64,000 bases of DNA from Paracoccus salipaludis (GCF_002287065.1 NZ_NSJZ01000002.1:310001-374000), one strand, 5' to 3'; positions 8,889-17,775 are shown, counted from the first letter of the stretch. Program-made: numbers and translations. Notes: generated from the letters alone by a model not told the origin.

Positions 8889-10235
8889 TCAGACCGCGAT
8901 CTTGCTGTCCTCTTCCCCCGGGTCGGGGCGGGTGTCGCCCGGGCCGGCCATGCCGCGCAGACGCTTGGGCCGGCTGCTCTGCTCGGGGCGCTGCGAATGC
9001 TCGTCCATGAAGTCCAGCACCAGCGGGCGGATGTTGATACGCCAGCTCTTGCCCGCGAAGATGCCGTAATGCCCGGCGCCGGGTTCCAGGTGCTGGACCT
9101 TCTTTTCCTCGGGGACGCCCGTGCACAGCTTCAGCGCCGCCACGCATTGCCCCGGCGCCGAGATGTCGTCGTTGGCGCCCTCGACGGTCATGACCGCGAC
9201 ATCCCTGATCCTGCCGATGTCCACGGGACGGCCGTCCACCGTGAAGCGGTTGCCCGCGATCTCGCATTTCTTGAAGATGCGCTCGACCGTGGACAGGTAG
9301 AACTCGGCCGTCATGTCCATGACCGCGAGATATTCGTCGTAGAACTTGTTGTGCTTGTCGCCTTCCGAGCCTTCGCCCTTGGCCTCGGCGACGATCTTGT
9401 CGCGGAAGGCGCGGGCATGGGTTTCTGCGTTCATGGCAATGAACGAGGTCAGCTGCGCCAGCCCCGGATAGACCATCCGGCCGACGCCGCGGTATTTGAA
9501 GCCGACCTGCTGGATGAACAGGTGCTCAAGCTCTCCCATCGTCATGCGGTTGCCGAAGTCGGTCACCTCGGTGGCCGCCGCGTCCGGATCGATGGGGCCG
9601 CCGATCAGCGTCAGGGTGCGGGGCTGGGCACTCGGCTCGTCCTCGGCCAGCATGGCGGTCGCCACCAGCGCCAGGGGGGCGGGCTGGCAGACCGCGACCA
9701 CATGCAGGTCGGGGCCGAGGTGCTTCATGAAATCGACAAGATAACGGGTGTAATCCTCGACATCGAACTTGCCCTCGCTGACGGGGATGTCGCGCGCATT
9801 GTGCCAGTCCGTCACCCAGACGTCGCAATCGGGCAGCAAGGAGGTGACCGTTGAACGCAACAGGGTGGCGTAATGGCCGGACATGGGCGCGACCAGCAGG
9901 ACGCGGCGGGCCATCGGCTCGCGCCGGGCGACGCGGAAATGGACCAGGCTGCCGAAGGGGCGGCGGACCACCGGCTCGACATAGACCAGGTGGTCCTGGC
10001 CGTCGGTGCTGGGGATCGGCGGGATCTCCCAGTCGGGCTTGATGATCATGCGGGCAAAGCTGCGCTCGGTCACCCGGCCCCAGGCGCTCATGACCTTGAA
10101 GAAGGGCGACGGGATCATCGCGAACAACGGATAGGAGGCCATGGCCCGCGCCGAGGCGCCCATCCATTCGTTCGTGTTGCGCAGCGTTTCCATTGCGTCA
10201 TAGGACAGCATGCCCCGTGCGCCCTTATAGACCAT
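8889..10235 (-). CDS. phaZ: Intracellular poly(3-hydroxybutyrate) depolymerase
   Basis: Breaks down stored PHB granules inside the cell. The 448-residue protein matches the Ralstonia PhaZ1-type depolymerases: the segment WVTDWHNARDIPVSEGKFDVEDY, the cysteine nucleophile in AVCQPAPLAL, and a late DISAPGQC then EPGAGHYGIF with the probable acid and His residues. It is divergent from phaC across a 101-bp gap, the arrangement known from Paracoccus and relatives, so breakdown and synthesis genes share a promoter region. I use ATG 10233-10235, which has GGGGAG at good spacing; ATG 10209-10211 (MLSYDAME...) is a real alternative. Confidence 0.93.
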   Translation of the reverse strand: MVYKGARGMLSYDAMETLRNTNEWMGASARAMASYPLFAMIPSPFFKVMSAWGRVTERSFARMIIKPDWEIPPIPSTDGQDHLVYVEPVVRRPFGSLVHFRVARREPMARRVLLVAPMSGHYATLLRSTVTSLLPDCDVWVTDWHNARDIPVSEGKFDVEDYTRYLVDFMKHLGPDLHVVAVCQPAPLALVATAMLAEDEPSAQPRTLTLIGGPIDPDAAATEVTDFGNRMTMGELEHLFIQQVGFKYRGVGRMVYPGLAQLTSFIAMNAETHARAFRDKIVAEAKGEGSEGDKHNKFYDEYLAVMDMTAEFYLSTVERIFKKCEIAGNRFTVDGRPVDIGRIRDVAVMTVEGANDDISAPGQCVAALKLCTGVPEEKKVQHLEPGAGHYGIFAGKSWRINIRPLVLDFMDEHSQRPEQSSRPKRLRGMAGPGDTRPDPGEEDSKIAV

Positions 10236-10336
10236 TGCAACGAACTCCCCGGAATATTCCTGTCGCGTAAAGGCGGGTTTGCGATCAGCGTCAAGCTGGT
10301 CTTTAATGCAGTTCGGGGTAGCGAGGATCCAATGTC

Positions 10337-12733
10337 ATGGCCAAAAAACGCCAGGGTGACCTGACTGAAAAAGCCGCGCGAATGGCGGCTTCCGATGTTG
10401 TGCAGCCGGAACAGCAACTTGATGCTGCAATCGCAGAAACTCTTGGTCCGGCGGTGATGGCCGCGGGCCACGGAGAGATGCTGCTGGCCGACGAGATCAT
10501 GGGCCCGGATTCGGATGCACCCTTGTCCGCGGCCGACACGATTCTGGCCGAGGCCGCGGTGTCCGCCCCTGGCGAGGTGAGCGGCGAGGGCGAAAAGCCC
10601 GTCCTTGCGGATGCGGGCGGGCCTCCCGCCGAATCGCCGCCGGCGCCGGAGCCTGCCTCCTCTGCGGACAGCCAGCCGGCCGCGGCGTCTGACGAACAGG
10701 GTGAGAGCCCTGCCGTCGAGGGCGCCTCCGCCGAAGACCCGCCCGGCGAGGTCCCCGAGGAGGAGTTGAACCCGCTTGAAAGCCTGGGGGTGATCTCGGC
10801 CGAGGAGCTTGCCGATGCAGTGAACGAGGCCGAAGCCGCGACCGAGGCTTCCGCCGAGCCGGTCACCGTGACCGACGAGGGAATTGCCGCAGCGCCCGCG
10901 GCCGATCCCGGGGCGCAGGCTGTCCCCCCGGCGGCCCAGGGGCAGGCGCCCGACGCCGCCCTGCACCAGAACCCCCTGACCGCGCCGGGCCTGACCGAGA
11001 AGCTGGCCGAGAACATCGCCCGGATCGAAACCCTCAGCCAGCGCCTGCTGCGCGCCGTCGCGGGCAAGCCGATGCGGGCCGCCTCGATCGAGGGGCCGGG
11101 CCCCGAGCTTTACGGCTCGGTCGCGCAGGCCTGGGTGAAGCTGGCGACCGAGCAGCCCGCGCGCCTGATCGAGCAGCAGGTCCGCTATTGGGGCGACACG
11201 CTGCGCCATGTGGCCGAGGCGCAGGGCGCGTTCCTTCACGGCTTCCAAGCGCCCAGCGGCGCCGACACCTCGGACCGCCGCTTCAAGAACCCCTTGTGGC
11301 ACACGAACCCGTTCTACAGCTTCGTGATGCGCCAGTACCAGATCAACGCCGAGGCGATCCGCAAGGCTGCCGCCGACCTGCAGATCGACAACGAGGTCGA
11401 GCGCCGCCGCGTGGACTGGTTCACCCGCCAGATGATCGACATGCTGGCGCCGACCAACTTCCTGGCGACGAACCCCGACGCGCTGGTCAAGGCGCTGGAG
11501 ACCGAGGGCGACAGCCTCGTGCGCGGGCTGGAGAACCTTGTCCGCGACATCGAGGAAAGCGGCGGCGAGATGATCGTCTCGCTGGCCGACCGCAACGCCT
11601 TCCGCGTGGGCGAGAACATCGGCACGACGCCGGGCGAGGTCGTCCATCGCGACCGCATGTTCGAACTGATCCAGTACAAGCCGCTGACCGACCAGGTCCA
11701 CAAGGCGCCGCTGATCGTCTTCCCGCCCTGGATCAACAAGTACTACATCATGGACCTCAAGCCGCAGAACAGCCTGCTGCGGTGGCTGATCGAACAGGGC
11801 CACACCCTGTTCGTCGTGTCCTGGAAGAACCCCGACGAAAGCTTCGCCGACGTGGCGATGGACGACTATGTCGCCGCATACCTCGAGGCGATGGACAGGG
11901 CGCTTGAACTGACGGGCGAGCGGCAGCTGAACGCCGTCGGATACTGCATCGGCGGCACCACCCTGACCGCCACGCTGGGCGTGCTGAAGCAGCGCGGCGA
12001 GGACCGGGTGAAGTCGGCCACCTTCCTGACCACGCTGACCGACTTCTCGGACCAGGGAGAGTTCACGACCTTCCTGCAGGACGATTTCGTCGGCGGAATC
12101 GAGGACGAGGTTGCCCGCACCGGCTATCTTTCGGCCAAGCTGATGCAGCGGACCTTCAGCTTCCTGCGGGCCAACGACCTGATCTGGGGACCGGCGATCC
12201 GCAGCTACATGCTGGGCGAAACGCCGCCCGCCTTCGACCTGCTGTTCTGGAACGGCGACGGCACGAACCTGCCGGGCCGGATGGTCACGCAATACCTGCG
12301 CAAGCTCTGTCAGGCGAATGCAATGGCGCGCGAGGGCTTCGAGATCCTCGGTCATCGCGTCCACCTGTCCGATGTGACCCTGCCTGTCTGCGCCATCGCC
12401 TGCGAAAGCGACCACATCGCGCCCTGGCACCACAGCTGGAAGGGCGTGGCCCAGATGGCATCCCCTGACCGGACCTTTATCCTGTCGGAATCCGGGCATA
12501 TCGCCGGGATCATCAATCCCCCCGGCAAGGTGAAATACGGGCATTACGTCTCGCATGCCGATTTCACGGGCGCGCCCGAGGACTGGCGCGGCCATGCGCG
12601 GCATCACGAGGGAAGCTGGTGGCCGCGCTGGGCTGAGTGGCTGGCGCAGCATTCGGGACCCATGGTTCCGGCGCGCGAGCCCCAGCTGTCGCTCGCGCCT
12701 GCGCCCGGCACCTATGTCCACGAGACGGCATGA
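10337..12733 (+). CDS. phaC: Class I poly(3-hydroxyalkanoate) synthase with long N-terminal extension
   Basis: Polymerises (R)-3-hydroxyacyl-CoA into storage polyester at the granule surface. The core shows the lipase-like box GYCIGG with nucleophile Cys537, Asp692 in CESDHIAP and His721 in SGHIAG. Against the Ralstonia enzyme (Cys319/Asp480/His508) each residue is shifted by 212-218, so about 210 extra residues lie at the N-terminus. That part is Ala/Glu/Pro-rich and acidic with little predicted structure until about residue 210. The total of 798 aa is well above the usual 570-620. No frameshift is evident and codon use looks the same throughout. ATG 10337 is the first Met; a later start inside the extension cannot be excluded. 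Confidence 0.95.
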   Translation: MAKKRQGDLTEKAARMAASDVVQPEQQLDAAIAETLGPAVMAAGHGEMLLADEIMGPDSDAPLSAADTILAEAAVSAPGEVSGEGEKPVLADAGGPPAESPPAPEPASSADSQPAAASDEQGESPAVEGASAEDPPGEVPEEELNPLESLGVISAEELADAVNEAEAATEASAEPVTVTDEGIAAAPAADPGAQAVPPAAQGQAPDAALHQNPLTAPGLTEKLAENIARIETLSQRLLRAVAGKPMRAASIEGPGPELYGSVAQAWVKLATEQPARLIEQQVRYWGDTLRHVAEAQGAFLHGFQAPSGADTSDRRFKNPLWHTNPFYSFVMRQYQINAEAIRKAAADLQIDNEVERRRVDWFTRQMIDMLAPTNFLATNPDALVKALETEGDSLVRGLENLVRDIEESGGEMIVSLADRNAFRVGENIGTTPGEVVHRDRMFELIQYKPLTDQVHKAPLIVFPPWINKYYIMDLKPQNSLLRWLIEQGHTLFVVSWKNPDESFADVAMDDYVAAYLEAMDRALELTGERQLNAVGYCIGGTTLTATLGVLKQRGEDRVKSATFLTTLTDFSDQGEFTTFLQDDFVGGIEDEVARTGYLSAKLMQRTFSFLRANDLIWGPAIRSYMLGETPPAFDLLFWNGDGTNLPGRMVTQYLRKLCQANAMAREGFEILGHRVHLSDVTLPVCAIACESDHIAPWHHSWKGVAQMASPDRTFILSESGHIAGIINPPGKVKYGHYVSHADFTGAPEDWRGHARHHEGSWWPRWAEWLAQHSGPMVPAREPQLSLAPAPGTYVHETA

Positions 12734-12835
12734 TCTTCGCGGCGCGCCCTTCGGGTCGCGCCGCTTCTCATTCTGCCTGCCGTATCGACAGGAACAGGGG
12801 TCCGGCAGGCGGAAGGCGCGGAAAGCCGCGCGTCC

Positions 12836-12852
12836 ATGCTGCAATGCAGCAT
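12836..12852. promoter_or_regulatory. Probable PhaR operator 1 upstream of phaP
   Basis: Seventeen-base palindrome ATGCTGCA-A-TGCAGCAT. PhaR of Paracoccus and Rhodobacter is known to bind TGC-rich sites of the CTGC...GCAG type before phaP. The site lies about 80 bases before the phaP start. Confidence 0.75.
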
Positions 12853-12864
12853 AAGGCCCTTGAT

Positions 12865-12881
12865 ATGCTGCAGTGCAGCAT
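12865..12881. promoter_or_regulatory. Probable PhaR operator 2 upstream of phaP
   Basis: Palindrome ATGCTGCA-G-TGCAGCAT, identical to operator 1 except for the central base and centred 29 bp downstream of it. The paired layout suggests cooperative repressor binding over the phaP promoter. Confidence 0.75.
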
Positions 12882-12934
12882 CTACTCTACTGCCACTTCC
12901 ACCCTCTATCTGACCGTTCCCTAGGAGAGCTCCG

Positions 12935-13411
12935 ATGGCCAAGACCCCCGACTTCACCAAGCCGTTCCAGGACATGATGGCGAACTTCCCCGTCGACACC
13001 TCGTCGATGACCGACGCCTTCCGCAGCCAGGCACAGCTGAGCGAGAAGATGACCCGCGTGGCCCTGCAGGCCGCCGAGCGTTCGACCGAGATCTCGGCCG
13101 CCTGGGCCAAGGACACGCTGGCCCGCATGGGCGAGCTGACCACCTCGAAGGACCAGCCGACGGACTACGCCAAGGCAATGTCGGACTTCGCGTCGGCCGC
13201 GGCCGAACTGGCCGCCGAGCACATGGCCGCCTATGCCGAGGTCGCCAAGAAGGTCCAGATGGACACCGTCGACCTGCTGCTGAACGCCGGCAAGGAAGCC
13301 CAGGCCGATGCGCAGCGCATGGCCCAGACCGCGACCACCAACATCCAGAACGTCGCCCGCCAGGCGCAGGACGCCGTGAACCCGGGCAACAAGGACAAGG
13401 ACAAGGCCTGA
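12935..13411 (+). CDS. phaP: Phasin (PHA granule-associated protein)
   Basis: Small amphipathic protein that coats PHA granules and controls their size and number. The 158 residues are almost wholly helical with the phasin pattern: FQDMMANFPVDTSSM..., a central LQAAERSTEISAAWAKDTL helix and long Ala-rich heptads (AELAAEHMAAYAEVAKKVQ), ending in a charged KDKDK tail. ATG 12935 has AGGAGAG upstream. The gene sits between phaC and phaR, behind two palindromes that look like PhaR sites, so repression by PhaR until granules form is the expected regulation. Confidence 0.92.
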   Translation: MAKTPDFTKPFQDMMANFPVDTSSMTDAFRSQAQLSEKMTRVALQAAERSTEISAAWAKDTLARMGELTTSKDQPTDYAKAMSDFASAAAELAAEHMAAYAEVAKKVQMDTVDLLLNAGKEAQADAQRMAQTATTNIQNVARQAQDAVNPGNKDKDKA

Positions 13412-13466
13412 TCCAGGCCGGGGGGCCAGGTCCGTCCCGGCCCCTTGTCCCTGACCACGATGCGGA

Positions 13467-13500
13467 ACGCGCGCCCCGCGACGGGCGCGCGTTTTTGTTT
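13467..13500 (+). terminator. Terminator after phaP
   Basis: Ten-base-pair stem ACGCGCGCCC (13467-13476) with GGGCGCGCGT (13483-13492), 6-base loop, then TTTTGTTT. Classical intrinsic terminator separating phaP from phaR. Confidence 0.9.
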
Positions 13501-13528
13501 TGCAATCGCGGCGGCCCCATCCCATCAT

Positions 13529-13541
13529 TGCTGCAGATGCA
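13529..13541. promoter_or_regulatory. Possible PhaR autoregulatory site
   Basis: TGCTGCAGATGCA resembles the half-sites of the two phaP operators but is an imperfect palindrome. It lies 17 bases before the phaR start. PhaR autorepression is known in Paracoccus; this particular site is inference. Confidence 0.45.
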
Positions 13542-13557
13542 TCAAAGCGAAGCCGCC

Positions 13558-14172
13558 ATGCCCGCCGAAGCCGCCAAGTCGAAGCCTGAACCGCTGCTGA
13601 TCAAGCGCTATGCCAGCCGGCGGCTCTACAACACCGAGACCAGCGACTACGTCACCCTGGAAGAGATCGCGCAGGTGATCCGCGATGGCCGCGAGGTGCG
13701 GATCGTGGACCTGCGGTCGGGCGACGACCTGACGCGCCAGTACCTTCTGCAGATCATCGCCGAGCATGAAAGCCGGGGCGAAAGCGTCCTGCCGGTGGAC
13801 CTCCTGACCGACCTGGTGCGCAGCTACACCGCGCAGGCGCAGTCCGTGGTGCCGCAGTTCCTGGCCGCCAGCTTCGAGATGCTGCGCCACGGCCAGTCCA
13901 AGATGATGGAGCAGCTGACCGCGCTGCAGCACCCCATGGCCTCGATGCCCGGGTTCTCGGAAATGCAGCGCCAGCAGCAGCTGTTCCTGAAGGCGATGAT
14001 GGGCGGCTGGGCCGGCAGCAGCGGCCCTGCGCGCGACGAGGACGAGAACGCCCCGCCGCCCGAGCCCACCCCCTTGCGCGCGAAGTCCCGCCCCGTGCGG
14101 CCCGCGGCCGATGAGGCCGAGGACATCCGCCGCCAGCTGGCCGAATTGCAGGCGCGCATTTCCAAGCTCTGA
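13558..14172 (+). CDS. phaR: PHA accumulation regulator PhaR
   Basis: Transcriptional repressor that binds both DNA and nascent PHA; free granule surface titrates it off the phaP promoter. The 204-residue product has the conserved N-terminal DNA-binding domain, LIKRYASRRLYNTETSDYVTLEEIAQVIRDG (about residues 14-44), followed by the PHB-accumulation domain LTRQYLLQIIAEHES...LLTDLVRSY and a low-complexity, proline- and charge-rich C-terminus ending in a short coiled coil. I chose ATG 13558; ATG 13537 is in frame, but it overlaps the possible operator and has no clear ribosome-binding site. Confidence 0.93.
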   Translation: MPAEAAKSKPEPLLIKRYASRRLYNTETSDYVTLEEIAQVIRDGREVRIVDLRSGDDLTRQYLLQIIAEHESRGESVLPVDLLTDLVRSYTAQAQSVVPQFLAASFEMLRHGQSKMMEQLTALQHPMASMPGFSEMQRQQQLFLKAMMGGWAGSSGPARDEDENAPPPEPTPLRAKSRPVRPAADEAEDIRRQLAELQARISKL

Positions 14173-14210
14173 CTTGCAGGGCGCGTCGTGGCGGGCTAAA
14201 CCCCCGCCAC

Positions 14211-14300
14211 GGACGGTTGGCCGAGTGGTCGAAGGCGCACGCCTGGAAAGTGTGTAGGCGGGGAACCGTCTCGAGGGTTCGAATCCCTCACCGTCCGCCA
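14211..14300 (+). tRNA. tRNA-Ser (anticodon GGA)
   Basis: Ninety bases with a complete cloverleaf: acceptor GGACGGT (14211-14217) pairs with ACCGTCC (14290-14296), discriminator G, encoded CCA (14298-14300). The anticodon loop reads CTGGAAA (anticodon GGA, codons UCC/UCU). The T loop is GGGTTCGAATCCC and the long variable arm is typical of class II serine tRNAs. Confidence 0.97.
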
Positions 14301-14736
14301 TGCATCTTCGCCCCGATCGAATGCCTGGTGCGGTTCGCGCCAGACCGCTGTTTCGCCCGCTGACCCGAAGGCGCTCGGGTCCCGCCACGTGCAATGCGTG
14401 TCTGACGGCCCGAGGTGAGCCTGCGGGAGCAGGCTGTCAGGCGGATGCGAATCCCATCCGCTGACCGAGGGTTGCGCCGACCTCAAGAGGCGCAGAGCTG
14501 ACGCCCTCAGCCAAGGCCGGAACAACCGCCCGCGCAGGCGCAGCATCGCCGTCATCCGGAGAGGCTGCAAGAAGAAGGCAGCGCCGGCTCGCACATCCCG
14601 GGCGGCCATTTCCGCTTGGGCAAGCCGTATATGTCTGAGCGTGGCGTATCGACAGAATGGCTGCGGAATGATACGTTTCGGGACACAGGATTATGCTTCC
14701 CTTTGGCGGCGCCAGACCAATCAGGCGGTAAGGGCG
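14301..14736. other. Non-coding gap after tRNA-Ser with two hairpins
   Basis: About 436 bases without a supported gene. Two neighbouring hairpins stand out: AGCCTGC (14418-14424) with GCAGGCT (14429-14435), loop GGGA; and GCGGATG (14441-14447) with CATCCGC (14455-14461). They could end the tRNA transcript or belong to an unannotated small RNA. The region also must hold the promoter of the exported-protein cluster that starts at 14737. Antisense open frames across the tRNA are artefacts. Confidence 0.45.
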
Positions 14737-16395
14737 ATGCGGCTGATCTGCCCACTGAACGTTGCCCTGGTCATTTTCGCATCCACGGGACCGGCGCCTG
14801 CGCAGATCGGCGGGCAGGCGCCGCCGCAGCTTTTCTCGGTCACGACCAGCGGTCCCGCAGCGGTGGCGGGCAGGGCGGACCTGAGGTTCGAGGGCATCGC
14901 CTTTCCGGTCGGCTCCGACACGCTTCTGACCTCGGCGTCCGCAATCGGCAACCCGGCCCAGTTCAGGCCCCTGGTGCAGTTCGCCCAGGGCAGCGTCCCC
15001 GACCGCTCCATCGCGCTTGCCGAGCGGGCGGGGGGCGCGCAGAGCTTCACCGCGACTGCGGTTCCGTCGTCCGGACCCGCCCCCGCCGTCGCCTTGCTGC
15101 GGAATGAACAGCAACCGGCCCTGAACCCTCTGCGACTGAGCGCCTGCGGCACCGGTTCTGCGCAGCTTCGCCTGCTGGCAGGGACGGACATCGCGGTCGC
15201 GCCAGTCCTGAGCGGCGGGGTGGTGACGCATTTCCGGCTGATGCAGCAGGTGACCTGGGACGCCGCGCGCGCGCTCGGTGCGCCGGCTCTGGACGGCGAG
15301 GGTCGTGTCGTGGGCCTGCTGACGGATGCAACCGCCGACGGGCAGCAGGTCGCCATCACGCCCATCGCGGCGATCACGCAACTGCTGCCGCGCGACACGC
15401 CCATCGCCTGCGACCCCAGGGTGAACACGCGCGATCTGGCCAACCTGCTGGAGACGACCGACGAGCTTCTGGAAAGGGTCAGGATCGTCGAGGAGCGGCT
15501 TGAGGCCCAGTCCGTGCAGATCGAGGACACCGGCCGGGCCGTGAACGTCGTGATAAGCGGCCTGGCCGATGTCGCGGACGTTCTTCCGACCTTGGCCGCG
15601 GCGCGGGCGAACCAGCAGGACATCGGCCCGATCCTTGAAACCCTCAGCGAGAAGCTGAAGCCCGCGCAACCTCTGGTCAGGACCGTCACCAGCATCTCGA
15701 CCATCCTGCAGCGTCCGACCTGGACGACCAAGGCCAAGATCGCCGACAGGTCGCTGACGCTGACCTTCACCTATCGGATGCAGCTTCCCGGGCGCGCGTT
15801 CAGTCCCACGCTGCGGCTTTGCACCCGCGTCGTCGCGCCCTACCAGGGCAACCGCGAGTCCGACCAGTATTTCCGCACGCCCAATTTCTACGCCGCGGCC
15901 GTCAGGACCGACCCCGGCCGGCTGGTGCGCTGCAAGGAGGTCATCGTCAACGTGCCGGATCGCGACAGCCCGTCGGAATGGGGCGAATACCGCGCCGAAC
16001 TGTATCTCAGCGACTTCGAGTACGATTTCCGGCAATATACGGAAGGCAGGAACTGGATCGATCCCGATTACGAATGGAACCGGATCATCTTCATCGCGCT
16101 GGTCAAGCCCGGCGCTGACGCGCAGGGGCAGGGAGGTGGCGCGGACCTGCAGGGGGGCACGGTGGTCCAGCGCGCGCTGATCCGCCTTCCGGACATCGGC
16201 GACAGCGTCGCGACGGCGCTGCCGGTCGAGTGCCGGGCCTTCGACAGCGATCAGGAGGTGATCGACTTCCTGGCCGAGAGGCGGCCCCCCGTGTCCCCTT
16301 CCGATCTTTCCAACACCGGCTTCGATGACGTCTCGGGCCTGGAACTCGATCCAGCCAACGCGAGTGATGAATGCGTGCTTTCCTCTGCGCCGTGA
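14737..16395 (+). CDS. Exported trypsin-fold protein lacking the catalytic triad
   Basis: I do not recognise a named family. The 552-residue product starts with a signal peptide (MRLICPLNVALVIFAS..., cut near PAQ-IG). Residues about 40-215 read like a trypsin/HtrA-type domain: FEGIAFPVGSDTLLTSASAIGN matches the usual G-x-G-F-V...LTAAHVIG strand, and GAPALDGEGRVVGLL matches G-N-S-G-G-P-x-L-D...G-x-V-V-G. At the three catalytic positions the residues are Ser68 (for His), about Val118 (for Asp) and Leu180 (for Ser), so it should be inactive. Residues 230-270 form a likely coiled coil; the remaining half is unknown, beta-rich, with several Cys. ATG 14737 is preceded by TAAGGG. It overlaps the next gene by 25 nt. 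Confidence 0.75.
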   Translation: MRLICPLNVALVIFASTGPAPAQIGGQAPPQLFSVTTSGPAAVAGRADLRFEGIAFPVGSDTLLTSASAIGNPAQFRPLVQFAQGSVPDRSIALAERAGGAQSFTATAVPSSGPAPAVALLRNEQQPALNPLRLSACGTGSAQLRLLAGTDIAVAPVLSGGVVTHFRLMQQVTWDAARALGAPALDGEGRVVGLLTDATADGQQVAITPIAAITQLLPRDTPIACDPRVNTRDLANLLETTDELLERVRIVEERLEAQSVQIEDTGRAVNVVISGLADVADVLPTLAAARANQQDIGPILETLSEKLKPAQPLVRTVTSISTILQRPTWTTKAKIADRSLTLTFTYRMQLPGRAFSPTLRLCTRVVAPYQGNRESDQYFRTPNFYAAAVRTDPGRLVRCKEVIVNVPDRDSPSEWGEYRAELYLSDFEYDFRQYTEGRNWIDPDYEWNRIIFIALVKPGADAQGQGGGADLQGGTVVQRALIRLPDIGDSVATALPVECRAFDSDQEVIDFLAERRPPVSPSDLSNTGFDDVSGLELDPANASDECVLSSAP

Positions 16396-17747
16396 TGGCT
16401 TTGGCGACGGCGGCACGGGCAGAGGTGCCCGTGTCCTCGGGCGACACGCCCGGCTTCGACATCATCTACAACGTCCCCCCGGTCCAGAGCATCGCGCTGG
16501 ACGTGCCCGCGGGCCGGCTGTTCGCAGCCGTGGCGCCCGCCGACGGGGCGCCCGACGGGGGATCGAGCATCGTGGAATGGCACATGCTGCCACTCCGGCG
16601 GGCGGCGCTGTGGCGGACCGAGACCATCCTGAGCGACATCGAGCTGAGCCCCGACGGCCTTGTCTACGGGGCAGGTCAGCGCAGCGCGCCGCCCGGCGGC
16701 TATGCCAGCGGCGCCTCGCGCAGCGGCATGGTCATCACCGTCGATCCCGCCCGGCCCGAGAATGGGCCCGCCGTCTTTGTCAGCTTTCCCGACAATGTCC
16801 GCGTGGATTTCTCGCGCTACAACCAGGCCGCGCATGATGGCGGCAGCCGCATCTTCGTGACCACCCCGACGCAGTTCACCGTCACCGCCTATCCCGAGCA
16901 GTTCGATCAGGGCGAGACGCCGCTCGAACTCAGGCTGAGATGCGGTGTCCCGGCGCAGTTCAGCCTGTTCGGCCCGGCCGACCGGCTGGGCTATGTCGCT
17001 TCCACGGCGGACGGGGCCATGCTGGAAGCTGGCCTCGTGCAGCCCGGGGCGGTCAAGGCACCCCCCGGGGAATGTTTCCGGGTGGCGAATGTCTTCGGCT
17101 ATAAGAAAGAGCCGCCCACGCTGAACAGCGTCGTTCATGCCGTGCTGCGGGATCCTTCCGGTGGCGTGGATGCCGTGCTCGCGCTCGAGCCGAACACCGG
17201 CACCCTTCACGCCCTGGGACTGGACAGCGAGGCGCAGCAGCTTTCGCGCACCGACTGGGTCGATCTGGAGGGCGGCGCACCCGGAGCCTTCGCGTTTCTC
17301 GCCGCAAGCCGCGACGGGTCGGTCATCTTCGTGGGCGGCCCGGCGCAGGAGAACATCCTGCGGTTCCAGCGGAAGGGCGGCAGCCTCGTTCCCACGGGCA
17401 TCCTGCGCACCGGCACCGGCCTGCGGCAGATCGAGATCAGTCCCGACGGCACCCTCGCCGCCCTGGTCATGCGCGGTGCGGACAACCTCGACCGCATCCA
17501 CCTGATCCACTCTCCGGGGGCCTTGGAAGAGGGCAGCGCGAGCCTTCCGTTCGGCGGGGACACCCTGCGCCTGATCCAGTCCGAACTGAACGGCGCAGGC
17601 TTCGACGTGGGGCCCGCGGATGGCATCCTGGGGCCGCGCACCGCGTCGGCCATCAGCCGGGCGGGGGTGGAAGATATCAGTATCGAATCGGGCGGAATTG
17701 ACCTAAAATCAATCATCGAGGGGGTATTTCTGACGCCCCCTGAATAG
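16371..17747 (+). CDS. Exported beta-propeller-like protein with C-terminal peptidoglycan-binding domain
   Basis: A 458-residue protein with a signal peptide (MRAFLCAVMALATAARA-EV). The middle shows WD40/YncE-like repeats of the form ...I-x-L-S-P-D-G (SDIELSPDGLVYGAG, FLAASRDGSVIFVGG, RQIEISPDGTLAALV), suggesting a beta-propeller. The C-terminus, LRLIQSELNGAGFDVGPADGILGPRTASAI (about 395-425), is a peptidoglycan-binding type 1 domain with its G-x-x-D-G-x-x-G-x-x-T core. It overlaps the upstream pseudoprotease gene by 25 nt, so the two are coupled. Likely periplasmic or extracellular and cell-wall-associated; its partner is unknown. Confidence 0.75.
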   Translation: MRAFLCAVMALATAARAEVPVSSGDTPGFDIIYNVPPVQSIALDVPAGRLFAAVAPADGAPDGGSSIVEWHMLPLRRAALWRTETILSDIELSPDGLVYGAGQRSAPPGGYASGASRSGMVITVDPARPENGPAVFVSFPDNVRVDFSRYNQAAHDGGSRIFVTTPTQFTVTAYPEQFDQGETPLELRLRCGVPAQFSLFGPADRLGYVASTADGAMLEAGLVQPGAVKAPPGECFRVANVFGYKKEPPTLNSVVHAVLRDPSGGVDAVLALEPNTGTLHALGLDSEAQQLSRTDWVDLEGGAPGAFAFLAASRDGSVIFVGGPAQENILRFQRKGGSLVPTGILRTGTGLRQIEISPDGTLAALVMRGADNLDRIHLIHSPGALEEGSASLPFGGDTLRLIQSELNGAGFDVGPADGILGPRTASAISRAGVEDISIESGGIDLKSIIEGVFLTPPE

Positions 17748-17775
17748 GGAATGATCTACTGGGTTGGAGGCTCAC

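Noticed and set aside
14196..14609. Antisense open frames across tRNA-Ser that translate to RDSNPR... and GEGFEPSRR...-like peptides
   Set aside because: These are well-known false proteins produced by reading serine tRNA genes on the wrong strand; no ribosome-binding site.
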